From the NCBI GenBank assembly GCA_013399015.1, contig VWZX01004666.1:2791603-2855602 (forward strand): a DNA stretch of 64,000 nt, written 5' to 3'. A program made the position numbers and the translations under genes. This DNA is from Galbula dea. Lineage: Eukaryota > Chordata > Aves > Piciformes > Galbulidae. Shown here piece after piece: positions 1 to 12,932 of this stretch. Under the pieces are notes generated by a model. That model ran no database searches, had not been told where the DNA came from, and saw nothing but the letters and a program-made list of their open reading frames with translations. Within the stretch, counting starts at the first letter, position 1; each line of letters begins with the position of its first letter.

Positions 1-7
1 TACTTAG

Positions 8-40
8 ACACATGTGTGTGTATATATATATTTTTTTTTT
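8..40. repeat. Compound microsatellite (CA/TG)n-(TA)n-(T)n
   Basis: An alternating purine-pyrimidine tract of CA, TG and TA steps runs over 8-30 and continues into ten T at 31-40. This is an ordinary simple repeat of vertebrate introns. It lies at the window edge, so its full context is not visible. Confidence 0.9.
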
Positions 41-3000
41 AAATTGCTGTTAAGATACACCTGCATTTCCTGATTCCTTAGTTACCAGGTGTTATTGAAA
101 TATATACTTTTTCAGAAAAAGCCTAACAAGGTCCAACTCAGCTTTGGCTGATGTTGGATTGGAAATAAATCCAAGAATTACTGAATCCAAAGACTTCACC
201 TGGCTCAGGAAGTCCCTGAGCTACAAAAAGCTGGAGGCTGGGGAGGGTGTCAGGGGAAAGGATCTCTGCAGAGCTGCTCTGGTGTTTGTACTCCTCACTA
301 GACATCTGTGCTGGCCACTGGCAGCAGTGGGATGGTGATTTAAATGGACCTTTAGTATGATCCAGGAACTCTGCTTTTAGGTTGTTATGGTAGAAAATAT
401 TTATTGTCTCGCAGGCTCTACCTAATCCTGATGAACCCTTCCCATGTCCCAGCTACAAGCTGACAACACAACTTACTCCAGAAAGAGCAAAAGACCCTGT
501 GTGGGCTCTTGTAGTGTATCAAGAAGTATGATACATGAACTCAAACTTTCGTTCAGCTTTCCAGTAACTGCAGTGCTGTGAATGCTCACAAAGCCAACGT
601 TGACAATCTCATGGATACAGTGATGCTGCTAAATTTAAAAGAGTAAGACTATTTTTAGCAAAAAGTTAAGAGTCCCACAAATCATATTGAGAGCCATGGT
701 TCTGATTATAGATCTGTAACATGTTCACTGTGATAAAAAACAGAGCCATGTCAGGTGATCCTGTTAATGCAGTATTTGTACACTCGGGTAATAGATGCAG
801 CTGTGGCTAAAAAAAAGTTTAGGGAAAAAAAAAAGTCAGCAGTGGCATTTTACTAGCAATTATTCATTTATAAAGTGTAGCAGAGGAGTAGCTAGAATCA
901 GAGGCAAGATCTGCTAGTCTGGAGGTCAGGAAGGACTATAAAATGAGAAACATGTTCCGCTCCCAGGACAGATGTCCTTTCCCCTTTGCTGACTCTCCAC
1001 AACACCTGCTGCACTTTAGACATATGCTTACCTTCAACTTGACTTCATTTTGACATAAACATTGCTTAAAGTTTAATGTGCTCATGGGCTTTGCTGGATA
1101 AAGATGGACTTCGGTGTGTGCCTAAACTTTCCTTAAATTGCCCTTCTGAATAGTTTCTTTTAAGAGTCATGAGAGAGAACTTCTGCTATCAGACTTGCTA
1201 ATCTTGATTTTCATAAGAGACTGAGTGTGCTTGGAGATGCTGGAAGCTTTGACTTTGCTCAGCGTGGTCATCCTGGTGGGTATTTCACATTTGTGATATG
1301 CATTGTTGCCAGGGACCAAGTTCTTAGCTAGTACATGTATAGTTGGCTATGGCAGGCAACTTGGTGTGGGATAAGCTGGTATTTGCCCCAGGTCACTGGA
1401 CAGTTTGAATGTTCACAGTGTTTATGCAGCTATGGTGGTGAGACTTCTTATGGCATTGGTTTCCAATTAATTTCTTTTTCTGGTTCTCTTTGGCTGCAGC
1501 CAGCTGTTTCTGCAGCTTGTGTGTGTCTGAGCTAACTAAAATGACTGTGAGCCCTAAGGTTTTTTGAGTTCGGGAAACATGGGGACAAATACATGAAAAC
1601 ACACACTCATTGCTTACCTCACCTGTCCAGTCCCCTGTAGGTCTGAGGATTTACAAGGGGCTTTCCCATGAATAGACATCCTGATTTTTTATGGGGCTGA
1701 GTTCAGCAGCGTGAGAGATCAAACAGGGAGCACCAAGTCCTGAATTTGTTTCAGATACTAAATTTGAAGTCTGATGGGGAACTTGGGGATATTTTGTTTT
1801 CCCTGCTGAAGTTTTGGTTTTTTGAAACTGAAAATAAGACCAGGTGCATAAAACTCCAGGTAATCACTTTCCCTCAGAAAATGTCATTCCTCATTTTCAT
1901 CCTGGACTCAGCTAAGGCGTAAAGGCACTATGTCCTATTGGTTCATTGTTATTTCCTCATTGCGTTAAGAACTGGTGTGAGTCAGTATCAGCTGGGTAGG
2001 ACTCTCTTTCCTTCTGTTTCCAACTCGGATTGCACATAATTAAAATGAAAATCATTCATAGGTTTAATCTGGAAAAAATGTGTTTTGTGAAGGAAGTTTA
2101 GTTGGAGGTTTTACATTCCTTTACTGGGATACTAACATGAGCAGTTCTAGTTTGTAATTATAGAACAATCTTTCATCTTGAACTTCAAATTTACAACATC
2201 ACATGTGGAAAAAAAAAATAGTCAATTCACAAGTGCACAACAAAAGCTATTTTCCTCCTTTTGGGCCTATGAGATGCCTTTGACAAGTAGACATCAGTCT
2301 GGATTCTTGGCTCTTCATTATCAGCCACATGGCACTGTTTAGTCAGCTGCTCCCTCCTGTGATACATATGAGATAAGCTCATGCCTTGGAGAAGCAAAAT
2401 TGTGCAAATTCCCACCATCTTTGAAATGCAGCTTGTTCTTCCAGCCTGGACCTGTCTTGGATCCACTGGGCAATGTTCTCAGAGTTCACTTACAGAGTTC
2501 ATCCAATAAATGTAGCTACTGCACATTTGTCTAGATGACACTTGAAGAGATGTTTTCTGACTCTCTTTCCCTTTGAAAGAGTCACTTGCATCCCACTTGT
2601 GTGAGCTGTAGTAAAGTGATCTGTGACGCAGCTTTGCTTTCTTTGGTCCAGGTAATCATAAACTTGGACCTGCAACCCTGAGCACCCTCAAGCTGATTGA
2701 AGCTTGAAACTGAGATCTAGAGCCAGATCCTGTTTTCATAGGTGGTCATTCAGTAAGTGTACTGCAGGTGTGCTCGCTTTCATCCCTACTCCCATTGTAA
2801 ATAGCCTGGAGAGATGCACCATAACGATTTAAAACCCCTTTGGGGGGTGGCCTGGTAACTCTACATCCCACAGCTTCTGAACAAGAGACTGCAAGCCTGG
2901 CCCACCTGAGTTGAAGGTAGTGGTGGTCCTCCAGAGGCAGCCTGGACAGCCTCAAAGAAGCCAGTGGTGGGACTTTGAGTGCAAGGAGATGGAAGAGACT

Positions 3001-6000
3001 GGATAGACCAACACCAAAATGACCAAAAGTAAGAAGCAGTAAGGGTTCCATGGGGTTGTGATGTTTTGTTCAGGATATGTTGGCTCAATGCCAGCAGGCA
3101 GTGGCACGGCGCCAAAGAGATACAGTATGGGGCCCAATAGCTTGCATCTGCTGAGACAGAACATGAGAATCCACAGTGGAGCCAGCCTCTCCCCCTTCCC
3201 ATTTCTTCTTCCAAAAAATGGCTAATGTAAATAAATTGTCTGTTCACATGTGTTTTGGCATCTGAATGGAAACACTTGTCTGTGTGCCCCCACCAGCCCT
3301 GCTCCCTCCCTCCCTTGGTGCTTTTGCTAAATGAGCCTTTCTTGCTCAGCCTCAGCTCAACCCAGAGTTATTCCATTGGTATTTCCCTCTTGGACTGATA
3401 ACGAGCTGAAGGAGTGGGCAGTAAAGCTGGTGACATATACCAGCCCTAGTAACATCCGGGAGATAAAAGGTCCCCAAGCCCTGCTTTGCAGCGGATAAAC
3501 ATTGGGCAGAGACCCAGGAGCTACCCAAAACCTGTGTGTCAGGCTCTATAAATACCACTCCACTTGCCATGGTCTCTATAGGAGCTCAGACTTGTTAAAA
3601 AACTCTTCACTTGGCGCTAGCAAAATTTAAGCAGTATCCATGGTGTTCCCTGGACCCTCAGTCTTGTATGGAAACTCTCTATTTGATTTGGCTATACCTT
3701 AACATTATTGATAGTAAGTTATTTAAGGGAAAAATAACATACATTTAATAATAGAATTTCATTAGATGGTAATACAAATAGGTTATTGCAGGGGAAAAAT
3801 ACTCATAAACATTCATTTTGACTGGGTCACTGTAACTTCAGGGTGTTTTGCACAGACAAGGAGAAGAGAGGTGATAGGCCACATTGCAAAATGTTTCAGA
3901 TGCTTCCAGTTGGAAAAATAAATATTCAAGCAATTACAATGCCTCTGGTTAAAGGAGGAGATGGAAACATATTCTCATCCTCCTGTGCGTTTCCTGTGCT
4001 GCAGGATAATCAACCACTGAGACATCCTTAATCTGTTGGATTATTTGTGGCTGCACCTGCCTGAACTTTCTCCTGATTAACATTTGATTAAATCCACTTT
4101 TAAAATGCCAGCACTGGGGGAGCACTTGCAGAGAGTGTTTCGCTCTCTATCCTGATTGCATCTGAATTAATTATGCTAAGTGCAGTGACAGGAACAATAT
4201 TGATGTAACAGAAGTTTATTAGGTTGATGTGGTCACTAAGACAAGAGGGCTGTAGGCAGCTTCACATGCTTCAGCTGTGGCCTTCCGTGAGGAGAAAATG
4301 TCATCTCATTATTATTCAGATTGACCTGATTTGGGTAATTTCTGGGAGCAAGGTAGTTTTGGAATCTCATTAGCTTACCGACATTTGCATGTGTTAATAG
4401 AGTTCTTGCTTGTTTTTAATCCTCTATTCCTTCTTTACCATTGCAAATAGGAGTTTGGTGAAAATGAGGGAGTTGGACTGAGGGACTGAAAACTTTCTAG
4501 ACATTTTGGACCTGCTGTGCTGTCTTCTGTTTGTGAACACCAGACCCTACAGGCACTGATGCAGGAAGGTGTTTCCTCTCTCCATGCACTGGGGAGCAGT
4601 GCTCCTATAAGGACATAGGCCTGTCACCACCTGTCTCAGCTCTGCACCACTGCATGGGCTGTTAGAGTGGAAGAAGTCCCAATTTCATTGTAAGGACATG
4701 TAGCATTCATCACATCTAGGGTTTTTTACCATAATCACCAGTTCCTTAAGTCTATCCAAGTTTTGTCTGTCCTGCTTTGTGAAAGTCCACGAGCAAATCC
4801 TACTAGGAACTACTGCTGCAAGAAAATAATCCATGTCCAAGTATGGTTATCTCTGGCAGCAGAGTTAGTGGGCTCCATTTTCAGCAAGCTGTGGTGTGAT
4901 GGAGGTATTAAGCACGAGCTCTGCTAGGCACAGACATCATAGGGTCATAGAGTGCTTCTTGGGTAGCGTTTGGCAGCTACTCGGAGAGGGAGTGTGAAGC
5001 CATGTAGTGGTCTGCAGCAGTGTGCTTTGGGTTTGTTAGGGTTTGATAAAGCCAAGGACCTTTGAATGCCCATCACCACACTGACTGCTAAATCAGACAG
5101 AGGATTGTATCCTCAACAGCAGTTACATTTTATGTGGTACAGGTTAACCATACAAATTCGGCCTTGTGTTACTGCCCTGGTACTGAAAGTCATTGGCCCA
5201 AATCCAGTTTGTCTACCTTAATGGTCTTTAATGGAGTATGCGGTGAGTGACTTCAGCTTCTCACAACCTAATATACAGTAGATAAGTGCCTGGAAATCTT
5301 ACAAATGAAGAACTTTAAAGCAGTTTTTCTCAGGCCTCATGAACATCTGTTTGCTGTGATGATTTTTTTCCCTATTAACAGGTGTTTGTGGATGATTTCC
5401 TTAAAGAAGTCACTTACCTGCCAGCAGCCAGTTAGGGAATGTGAGACACTGAACAGATACTTTATCTTGCTCTGGGATACCTGTTTCTGTTCTTCTTGTG
5501 GCCCATTGGTGTAGAACCATGGTTTTCTCTAGGAACTACACAGCAGCTTCCTCTCCTATCAGTTGATGTTTTGAACAGATAACAAGTCAGGAAAGGAAGA
5601 GAGAAAGTTGCCTTTTTCCCCACTCCCCTTTCTGAAAATGGAAAGTCCAATAACTCATTAAAAAAGAAACTTGGGAGAAGGTTCTTGGGGAAGCTTTCAT
5701 GGGGAGAAAGGGAATATCTTAAATCTTTTCCTGAAAAACGGCCTACTTTGTATACCTGTGCCTGGAACTAAAAATGAATAATTGTTTGTTTAAAGAATGT
5801 TTGGGAAATTCATTTTCAGGCCAGCTGCAGATTAAAGGTTTGGGGGGTTTTTTTGTTGTTTGATTTTTCTCCTCATAGCCTAGCTGTTTGTTTGCTGTCA
5901 GGTTTATTTTCCTTTCTGCAGCTTCTCTGTCATTGCTGCACCATGCCAGCTCATCGTCTTCTCCTTACTCAGGCTAAAGGTCCTGCAGTAGAAGCTAACT

Positions 6001-9000
6001 GGGCATAATGTTGTAGGGTGATGCCCACTTTGCTCCTGCAGATCCACACGATGACTCTACATTTGTCTCACCTTTTTCCCATGAACCCAGTGAACTCCTT
6101 GGACTTTTGTTAACAATTTTGGAAGAGACTGACTAGTTGGTTATTTTTTTTGAAGAGTTTTCTTGCCTGATTGCTGGAGGCTGAATGGGTGAACAAAAAC
6201 ATCTGGGCTAAAAAAAAATAAAATAAGGTTAATAATAATCCAGATAGTGGGCTTTGGATCTCTGGCAAATAGCTGATTTTAGCTGTATTAAATTACCCTC
6301 TGTGAGTATCTAGTCTTCATTTGTAACTCAGCTTTATTTACTCCATATTGATTCTGCACCCGGTCTCCTTCACAGTTCCCATTTGAAAGATGGGCTTTTT
6401 CCTTCATTTTTTCCTCATATTATGGCTGATAATAAGTTTTATCACTTTTTGCTCTCAAAGGGGCCATTTTTAGACTGGTCCTCACTTTTGCTACATTTTC
6501 TACTGGTATTTTCCTCCTGCACAATCAAACAGTGTGTTTTTGCAGTGGGTAGGTTGTTCCCAGGTTATTTCTTCCCCACCAGTGATGAGAATTATTGAAA
6601 AGAGAAGCAATATGAAGAGAATAAAGCAGGTGACATGTCAAAGAGTAATTACTGCAGTTGATGCATTTGCATTAGTGCTATGGCAACATTACCATGAAAA
6701 GATCTCTTGGAGCTTCTCTGGAGGTTACTTGTCTGCTGTCAAAGTAGCAGCTTTCAGATTCTCTCACAGACTCTTTCTTTGCACTTAAAAGACAGCTTTA
6801 CCATGTGAAACGGTAGAAAAGCATGTCATGGCAAATAAAGAAATTGCTAAGCATTCCTGCTTGGTTTTCCAGCTTGGTAGTTGAGTAGTCCCATCTTTGA
6901 CTGAATGAAGACTGAGTAAATCCTCCCCACCTTCATTTCCTCTGTTGTCCCTAGCTTTGAGATAGCCACTGTGCTTTCCTAAGCTTTGAAGCTGAAGAAG
7001 CTTCATAACCTGATATGAAGGGAAACCACTTCATTGAGAGGCAAAGCCTTGTTCTTCTGTATTCTTGTTCTTCACTGCCTGCATCTGGCTACCCACGGTT
7101 GAACTCCTCTTCATTGACTGGGAAGTCTGAGGAACCTCTGTTAGAAACATAAAAGAATAACCTAACTTGGTGCAAAAATTAAGGGTGAATAACCTCAGTA
7201 AGTCACCATAGTTCCCATGTGTCTGATGCTGGGATCCCTGTGCCCAACTGCAGAAGGAAGGCCCAAAGGGGATGCTTTTCCATGGAGAGCTCATTTAGTT
7301 AATGGGAGATGTGGGGAAGGTTCTTGTGTTGCCCACAGACCTTGAGCAAACTCCTGGGTGCTTCTTGGGAGAAAGGCTGAAATATTTCCTTTCTGCCTTG
7401 GCTTGAGGACACAAACATGTACTTGTAGTGTAGTCCAAAGTTTTATGTTGAGGTTCAAGGAATTACTATGGTGTAGCAGAGTAACAGTAATAATTAAAAA
7501 GCTGCAATGTCCTCGTTTTGTAGATAAACTCATATATAGGAGATGTGCTGTACCTTTTTAAGCACCTTTATTAAAGGACTTAAAACTGTAGGTATCCATT
7601 AGCATGGTGTGTATTCTGGAGGAATCTCTACAGCTGTGCTACCAGAGGAAAACTGTCCTCATGTTTTTCTAAACTTCTTCCAAGACAGTGGTTGAAAATC
7701 AGTGTAAATTAATGCCTTTATCATCACCACAAATGCAGGATGTTGAAAAGCAGGGTTTCTCTTCCAGGGAAAGAAATGTGTTTGTACTCTAAGTTGAATC
7801 AAAAAAAGTAATGCTTAAAAGGTTTTGGAACTCAAATTCCAGCCTGCTTCAAAACGAACCTCAGTGGAAACCCTACTGTATTTCCTTCTTGAGGGTGACC
7901 AAAAACTGCCAGGCATTGAAGACAGCAGATTAACCATGGTGCAAAGGTGTGACCTGTGGAATGATTTTGATATTGATACTAATATTTCAGATTAACATAA
8001 CAGTCAAAAGTGAATGCTTTTCAAAAAGTAAATGAATGCTCTGAGAAAAAAAAGGTGAAAGTTTTAACAATATTACAGTGTCCAAATGATAGAAAATGCA
8101 TTTTTCCTTTCAATAATTTTGTCAAAATTGACATCTTCTGCTTCAAAACTTGCTTCAAACACTTTAATTAGGCAGGTTAAATGTGCATTATGGAAATTAA
8201 TAGTTGTTCAGGTTTGTAAGAGAAAGGCAACATGGAATTCAATAGCAGAACATTCTAGTAAGTGCATGTTTTAATCAATAAGTTACTGTGATTCTGATTC
8301 AGCATCTTTCTCTACCTCCTCTAGCAGATGAGTACAAGCTGGCTTGGAAATACTCTCATAGATATAACTGAATGCAGACAGCTAATTTGGTAGTAGTTTA
8401 ACCTGCTTTGTACTTGTCTTTATCTTTTACTCTCATTTTCACATGGCCTCTTGCTACAAATGATCCCCTAAATGGTAGGACAAAGAGATCTGATGAACGC
8501 ACTTTCTTTTCTGGGTTTACAAGGTGGAGTAGCTAAAAGATTGTTTTCATTACTAACATCCTGCTGTAGTAAAAGACCAAATTTAATACATATGACAATT
8601 CCTGCATTACTTAATCAACTCTTTGCCTTCTAATTTAGCTTGAGTTTGCCTTGTTATTTGGTATGTTAGATGAAGACTACATTTTAGCTATTTGGCACAC
8701 CCTTCCTATCATATGTACTGTAATATCACATGCTGATGGAGCCCCCAGCTGTAAGACGACACAGGTTAGCAATCTCATCAGCTTGTCCTAGCTAACCTGG
8801 GAGAAGGATGCATCTGGTGTCAATTTTGTCAGACCTCACCATCACATTTTGGCAGCTCTTTTTGCTTATAGGAATGAAGGCACAGAAGATGCCATGTGCT
8901 GTGCCAGGGAGGCAGATGTCTGAATGCTGGGTTGTGCACTTGGTGCATGGAGATTACTGAATGTGTACATGTCTTTGGAGACCCTCTGGTTGTGTGGTGG

Positions 9001-10145
9001 TAAGCTGCATCTGCGCTGGTTCTCTGGTAATCCAAGAGGGTATCTTCATGCCACGCCTGCTGAGATATCACTGGAGAAGAGCAGAACTAAGTGCTGTGTT
9101 CATACTGCCTTCTGGGAGCAGTTTCCTAGCATGGGCCTTCCTAGACCCGTGCCCACCTGTCATACCTGGGGCAGTATAAAGCAGGGCAGGGAGAAACCTG
9201 CTTAGATGACCAGGTGCACAGTGCTCAGGAGAGCTGCTGGGCCAGTTTCTGTGCAACAGTGCACACACAGCCTGCGAGAAGAGCGTTGGGAAGCACAGAG
9301 CTATAGCCTATATGTGGCTTCAGAGCTTTGTGGATCCAACATGACTCAAAGCTTAGGAGAAGCTACCCAGCTGTGTGGTAAAGACCAGAAGTGCAAGCAG
9401 CATGTCTGGAGAAGTCAATTTGTAGATCTTCTGTGATTCTGGGAGACTGCTTTTTATTAAACTGTTTTTTATTATGCAAGTTTGCCAAACCTGAAAGCAA
9501 TAGAAAGATTTTGCCTTCATACTTCAAAAGACGCAAGAAAGTAGAGCCAGGCATTGTGCTACTCATCCCAAAAGGGCAAGCTACATCTCCAGAAACAGGA
9601 TACCTAAGTGAGCTTTGCTCAGCATCTTCAAGGACAAATTATGTGGGAGCTATCCCCTGACAAGTAAGCTCTACAGAAGGATAATTTATGTGTAAAGTCC
9701 TTCTCAGGGCACTGAGCATCATCCAGCCTGTGCAGAGACAAGACTGGCCACTGCTGGTAGGGAAAATTGCTGTGGAGTAATCTGTGGCATTGTAGGACTT
9801 GGTGAGGTTGATGAGGTTTGTAGTTCAGTATCATGAGTTGCTAGAAAGGTTTTGAACAGTGCTGACCTTCTGGTTCTCATCATTTTGGTGTCTAATAAAC
9901 CCCTTGTCTCATAGTGGGCAGGCCAGTCCTGGATCCACTGAGGAAAACTGAGCTCCTGGGTGACTATTCTTGAGTGCTGTCCTGGCTACAAACCAGTGGG
10001 CAGTGGAGCACCACTCCAACTCAAATTACATTCAAATCTCTTACATGGGTATATGTTAACAGGGGGGAAGGTGATGTTGGGTTTTTATTTAGTTAAATAC
10101 AGGAATGTTTAGTAAACAGCTGCTGGGATCCAGGAAAATACTACA
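41..10145. other. Noncoding, intron-like DNA with no supported gene
   Basis: This block shows frequent stops in all frames, scattered poly-A/T runs and no recognised transposon body. The open frames here are under 95 codons, overlap on both strands and have no convincing pair of splice sites. A stretch around 4050-4400 is rich in TAAT/ATTA words and contains an ATTTGCAT octamer at about 4383. A second octamer lies at 6665-6672, next to an RFX-like half site. These are possible enhancer fragments only. An exon-like piece around 5380-5520 was considered and rejected. Confidence 0.6.
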
Positions 10146-10216
10146 GTGGGTTTTTTGGTGTTTTTTGGGCTTTTGGTTTTGGTGGTTTTGTTTGTTTGGT
10201 TTGATTTTTGTGGTGG
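10146..10216. repeat. T/G-rich low-complexity tract
   Basis: The tract is built almost only of T and G (GTTTT, TGGTTT and TTTGTTTG units). Its complement is an A/C-rich sequence of the same style as the tracts at 20731 and 35370, so the three may share an origin as decayed A-rich tails. The open frame running through it is a composition artefact, a run of Phe, Leu, Val and Gly. Confidence 0.8.
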
Positions 10217-12772
10217 ACAAAATAATTCCAGTGTCATTTTAGGAAGAAAGACCCATTGCATAAGTGAAGATATGATTATCAGACTCCCTTTTATTCTAAA
10301 GATAAGCAAGATTCAGCCTATCAGAGGCGAGATGGTTTGCATGTGGCCATTCGGTTTGTGTGCCACACATGTGATCAATTTAACCAGGGGAGGATTTAGG
10401 CAGGGTGGGGAGGCCGATATTTCTTGTGACATGTGGAATGTTAAGCCACAAAAATGCAACCACAAAATCAGCAGATTAGCATTCCCATTTGTAAGGAATA
10501 AATAATCATTATGGTGAGATAGTCCACGAGGGATTAACACGGCTGCTTCCAATTCTGTTGCTCTCTTGTTCGATGTGCTCTGACATTTTTTCCGTGCACA
10601 TATCTCCCTCTTTTTTTTTTTGTTTTCTTTTTACTTTTTTTCTGGTTGATATTGAAGTTGTCACAGTGATTTATGAGAATGAGCACAACTTTGCCAGGTT
10701 TGTCTCTGTACATACCTCTTGTTTTTATTCTTGCTTGTAATTGTTATGCACCTGTTGTTCCCCGCTGGGGCCCACGTGCTTGCAGAACCTACGCTCGCCA
10801 TGCAGTTGGTTTACTCAATTTTACAACATTTGTTAGTTGCATCTGACAGATCTGTTCTGGCTTTGTGCCAGAGAGCTGCCCGGCAACATAAATCATTCTT
10901 GCACTGAAGAGAAGAGCACAGTATCTGTTTCAGGTTCCCACCCACCAGAGCCTCATAAATCTACACAAATGCTTGAAGGAACAGGTTTGGTTGTTTAGAA
11001 TGAGCTAATGCTGCAAAGCCCCTCATAGTCCTGAACTGAGTCTGGGACTCTGACTCCCCAGGCTTATAGAATTAACTTAGATTTATAGGATATGTCTACA
11101 TAGCTCTTAAAAAGCAAGCTTGAGAGCAGTAGAGAGCATGTTGGTTTCTCATCTCCAAAAGCTTCTCATCTATACTAAGGCCTACTTGACCATGTGTCTT
11201 GGTGCTGAGTACCTGATGTCACGTTAACTGCTCTGTTATCCTGCCTGGCATACACAGGTGTGTGTCGGCATCCTCTGACAGGAAGTCTCCGAACAGGGTG
11301 TTGAGAGCATTCCTCTGCCTTTTCTCAAAATGCAATGTGTGTGTATCCTTAATTTGCCCTTATAGTCCAAAGACTGAGAAGGAGGCATAGGCTGCTTTAT
11401 TAGACAAGGGAGAAAAATGTGCATTTCTGAGGATGACTTTAGATGCTCTGAGTTGCCTTCAGAGGAGCCTCCCCCCTCCCAGTGGAGGGGAAACTGGCTT
11501 TCTAACTTAGACCTGTAGTAGGTGGTGGGAATGAGGTAGGTGGTACTACCCTTTGCAAGCCTTCAGGGCCATACAGGACATTTTTGTCCAGGATGAGAAA
11601 TCACCTGTGACAATTTGTAGCTCACAGCTCTTCCATTGCTTTCTGTTCAAAATTAATAGCATGGAGTTACCCTTTATCCCACATAGATGCTACATAGTGA
11701 TTACTCAAGGTAGTCAGCCTTTTTCCTTTTTTCTAGATCTCTCTTCTGTGCCAGGGGAATTCTTGGAATATAGCAAAATTCTTTGGCTTTCAGAAATTTT
11801 CTGATCATCCTGTGATCAAAAATTTGCTTGATGTCAGTGTCCTTTCTCAGCATTTTACTAATGGGCTTTTTTTTTCTCTTCTAATATGGTTAATGCAACT
11901 ATTCCAAAGTAAGAAGGACACTTTTTTGTATATCATCAAGGAATGTGTCAGCAGTTTCATAATTGTCTTATGGCTGTTGCCTATAAACTTTACAGGGGAC
12001 TAGTGCATGAAGGAAGAAAAATATTACTAGGGTCTTCATGTTAAGTAAATGAGCATTTGGCAAAATCTGAGCATGGTTTCAAATACAATCTATAAGCTAC
12101 AACAAGTTTTGCTGTGAAAAGAGCAATTAATGAAGATCTGTTTGCAACTGTAGTGATTTCTCTGATGCCAAGAAAGAAGTTGTCTTATTTGTTGTAGAAG
12201 AGGACAGATCAGTACTCTTTTCCCTACCTATGCATCTGTTTAGGTGAAAACTGTCAATATTTAATGTTACTGAGGCTTCTACTCTGCTTTTAAACTTTGC
12301 TGATGTAACCAAATCATTTGAAGATCTGTACCAAAAATCAAGGGAGAACATGACCACAGAAGCTTAATTTCTGACTGAAAAGTAGCCCTGCAGTTTGACT
12401 TGTCCCTGCTGTGGACTGAAAATGCTCATTCACAGCCTTCATCATACCCTGCAAGCAACACTGAAGTGGTACCTCCAGGTGTTTGAATTTGGAAAGCACA
12501 GGCAAGTTCAAGCAGAGCAGACACTGCACATACTGTCTTCTAACATTAGCTTCCCAGAGCATAGGTGGGTTTGGGAAGGACCATCAGAAGTTTCATGCAG
12601 TATTCATATCTTTGACAAAAGCATAGTGATCAGCAATAATTCTCAAAGCACTGTTTGGAATTCAAGCTAAAAAGAAATCCACACCTTGGTATTTGCCTAT
12701 CTTTTGTGCTATCTGATTTTCCATGTAATTGATGAGGATTTGATTCAGCAAAGCACTTCTTACCATGCCTAG
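10217..12772. other. Noncoding DNA; possible conserved block at 10320-10910
   Basis: No coding exon is supported. The part from about 10320 to 10910 keeps several CpGs and contains regulatory-looking words: ATAATCATTATG at about 10502, GGATTAAC at about 10531, a CACGTG E-box at about 10773 and a pyrimidine tract near 10605-10640. It resembles conserved noncoding elements of large developmental introns, but that is an impression. The remainder to 12772 shows nothing distinctive. Confidence 0.4.
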
Positions 12773-12932
12773 CTTGGAATGGGAGAGGAATCCCATTGAC
12801 TCTCCTGAAACAGAAGAATTGTGCTTGGCGCAGTGTGTGTTGTTCGAAGTGCGGCATGCACTCGCACAACAGATTTGTGGTTTCAAAGCCTTTTCTGCTC
12901 AGCTGGTTCCACGCATTAGATGGGGGCTTCAG

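Noticed and set aside
1236..1296. Short signal-peptide-like frame (MLEALTLLSVVILVGIS)
   Set aside because: Only 18 codons long, with a weak possible donor (CTG|gtgggt) and no partner exon.
4938..4960. ATCATAGGGTCATAGAGTG, similar to the CR1 terminal octamer repeat
   Set aside because: Only about 20 bases match and the following sequence does not resemble CR1; too short to call a copy.
5380..5520. Exon-like signals on both strands: a + strand acceptor with peptide VFVDDFLKEVTYLPAAS, and a minus-strand Kozak ATG with a 34-codon frame ending in CAG|gtaagt
   Set aside because: The two models overlap on opposite strands and exclude each other, and neither has a partner exon. The minus-strand donor is good, but the frame is short enough to be chance.
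9170..9182. TATAAA at about 9170
   Set aside because: An isolated TATA-like word without CCAAT, GC box or an open frame downstream; expected often by chance.
12630..12886. Minus-strand frames overlapping the 12773-12932 candidate
   Set aside because: They lack splice signals on that strand and look like shadows of the CpG-retaining segment.
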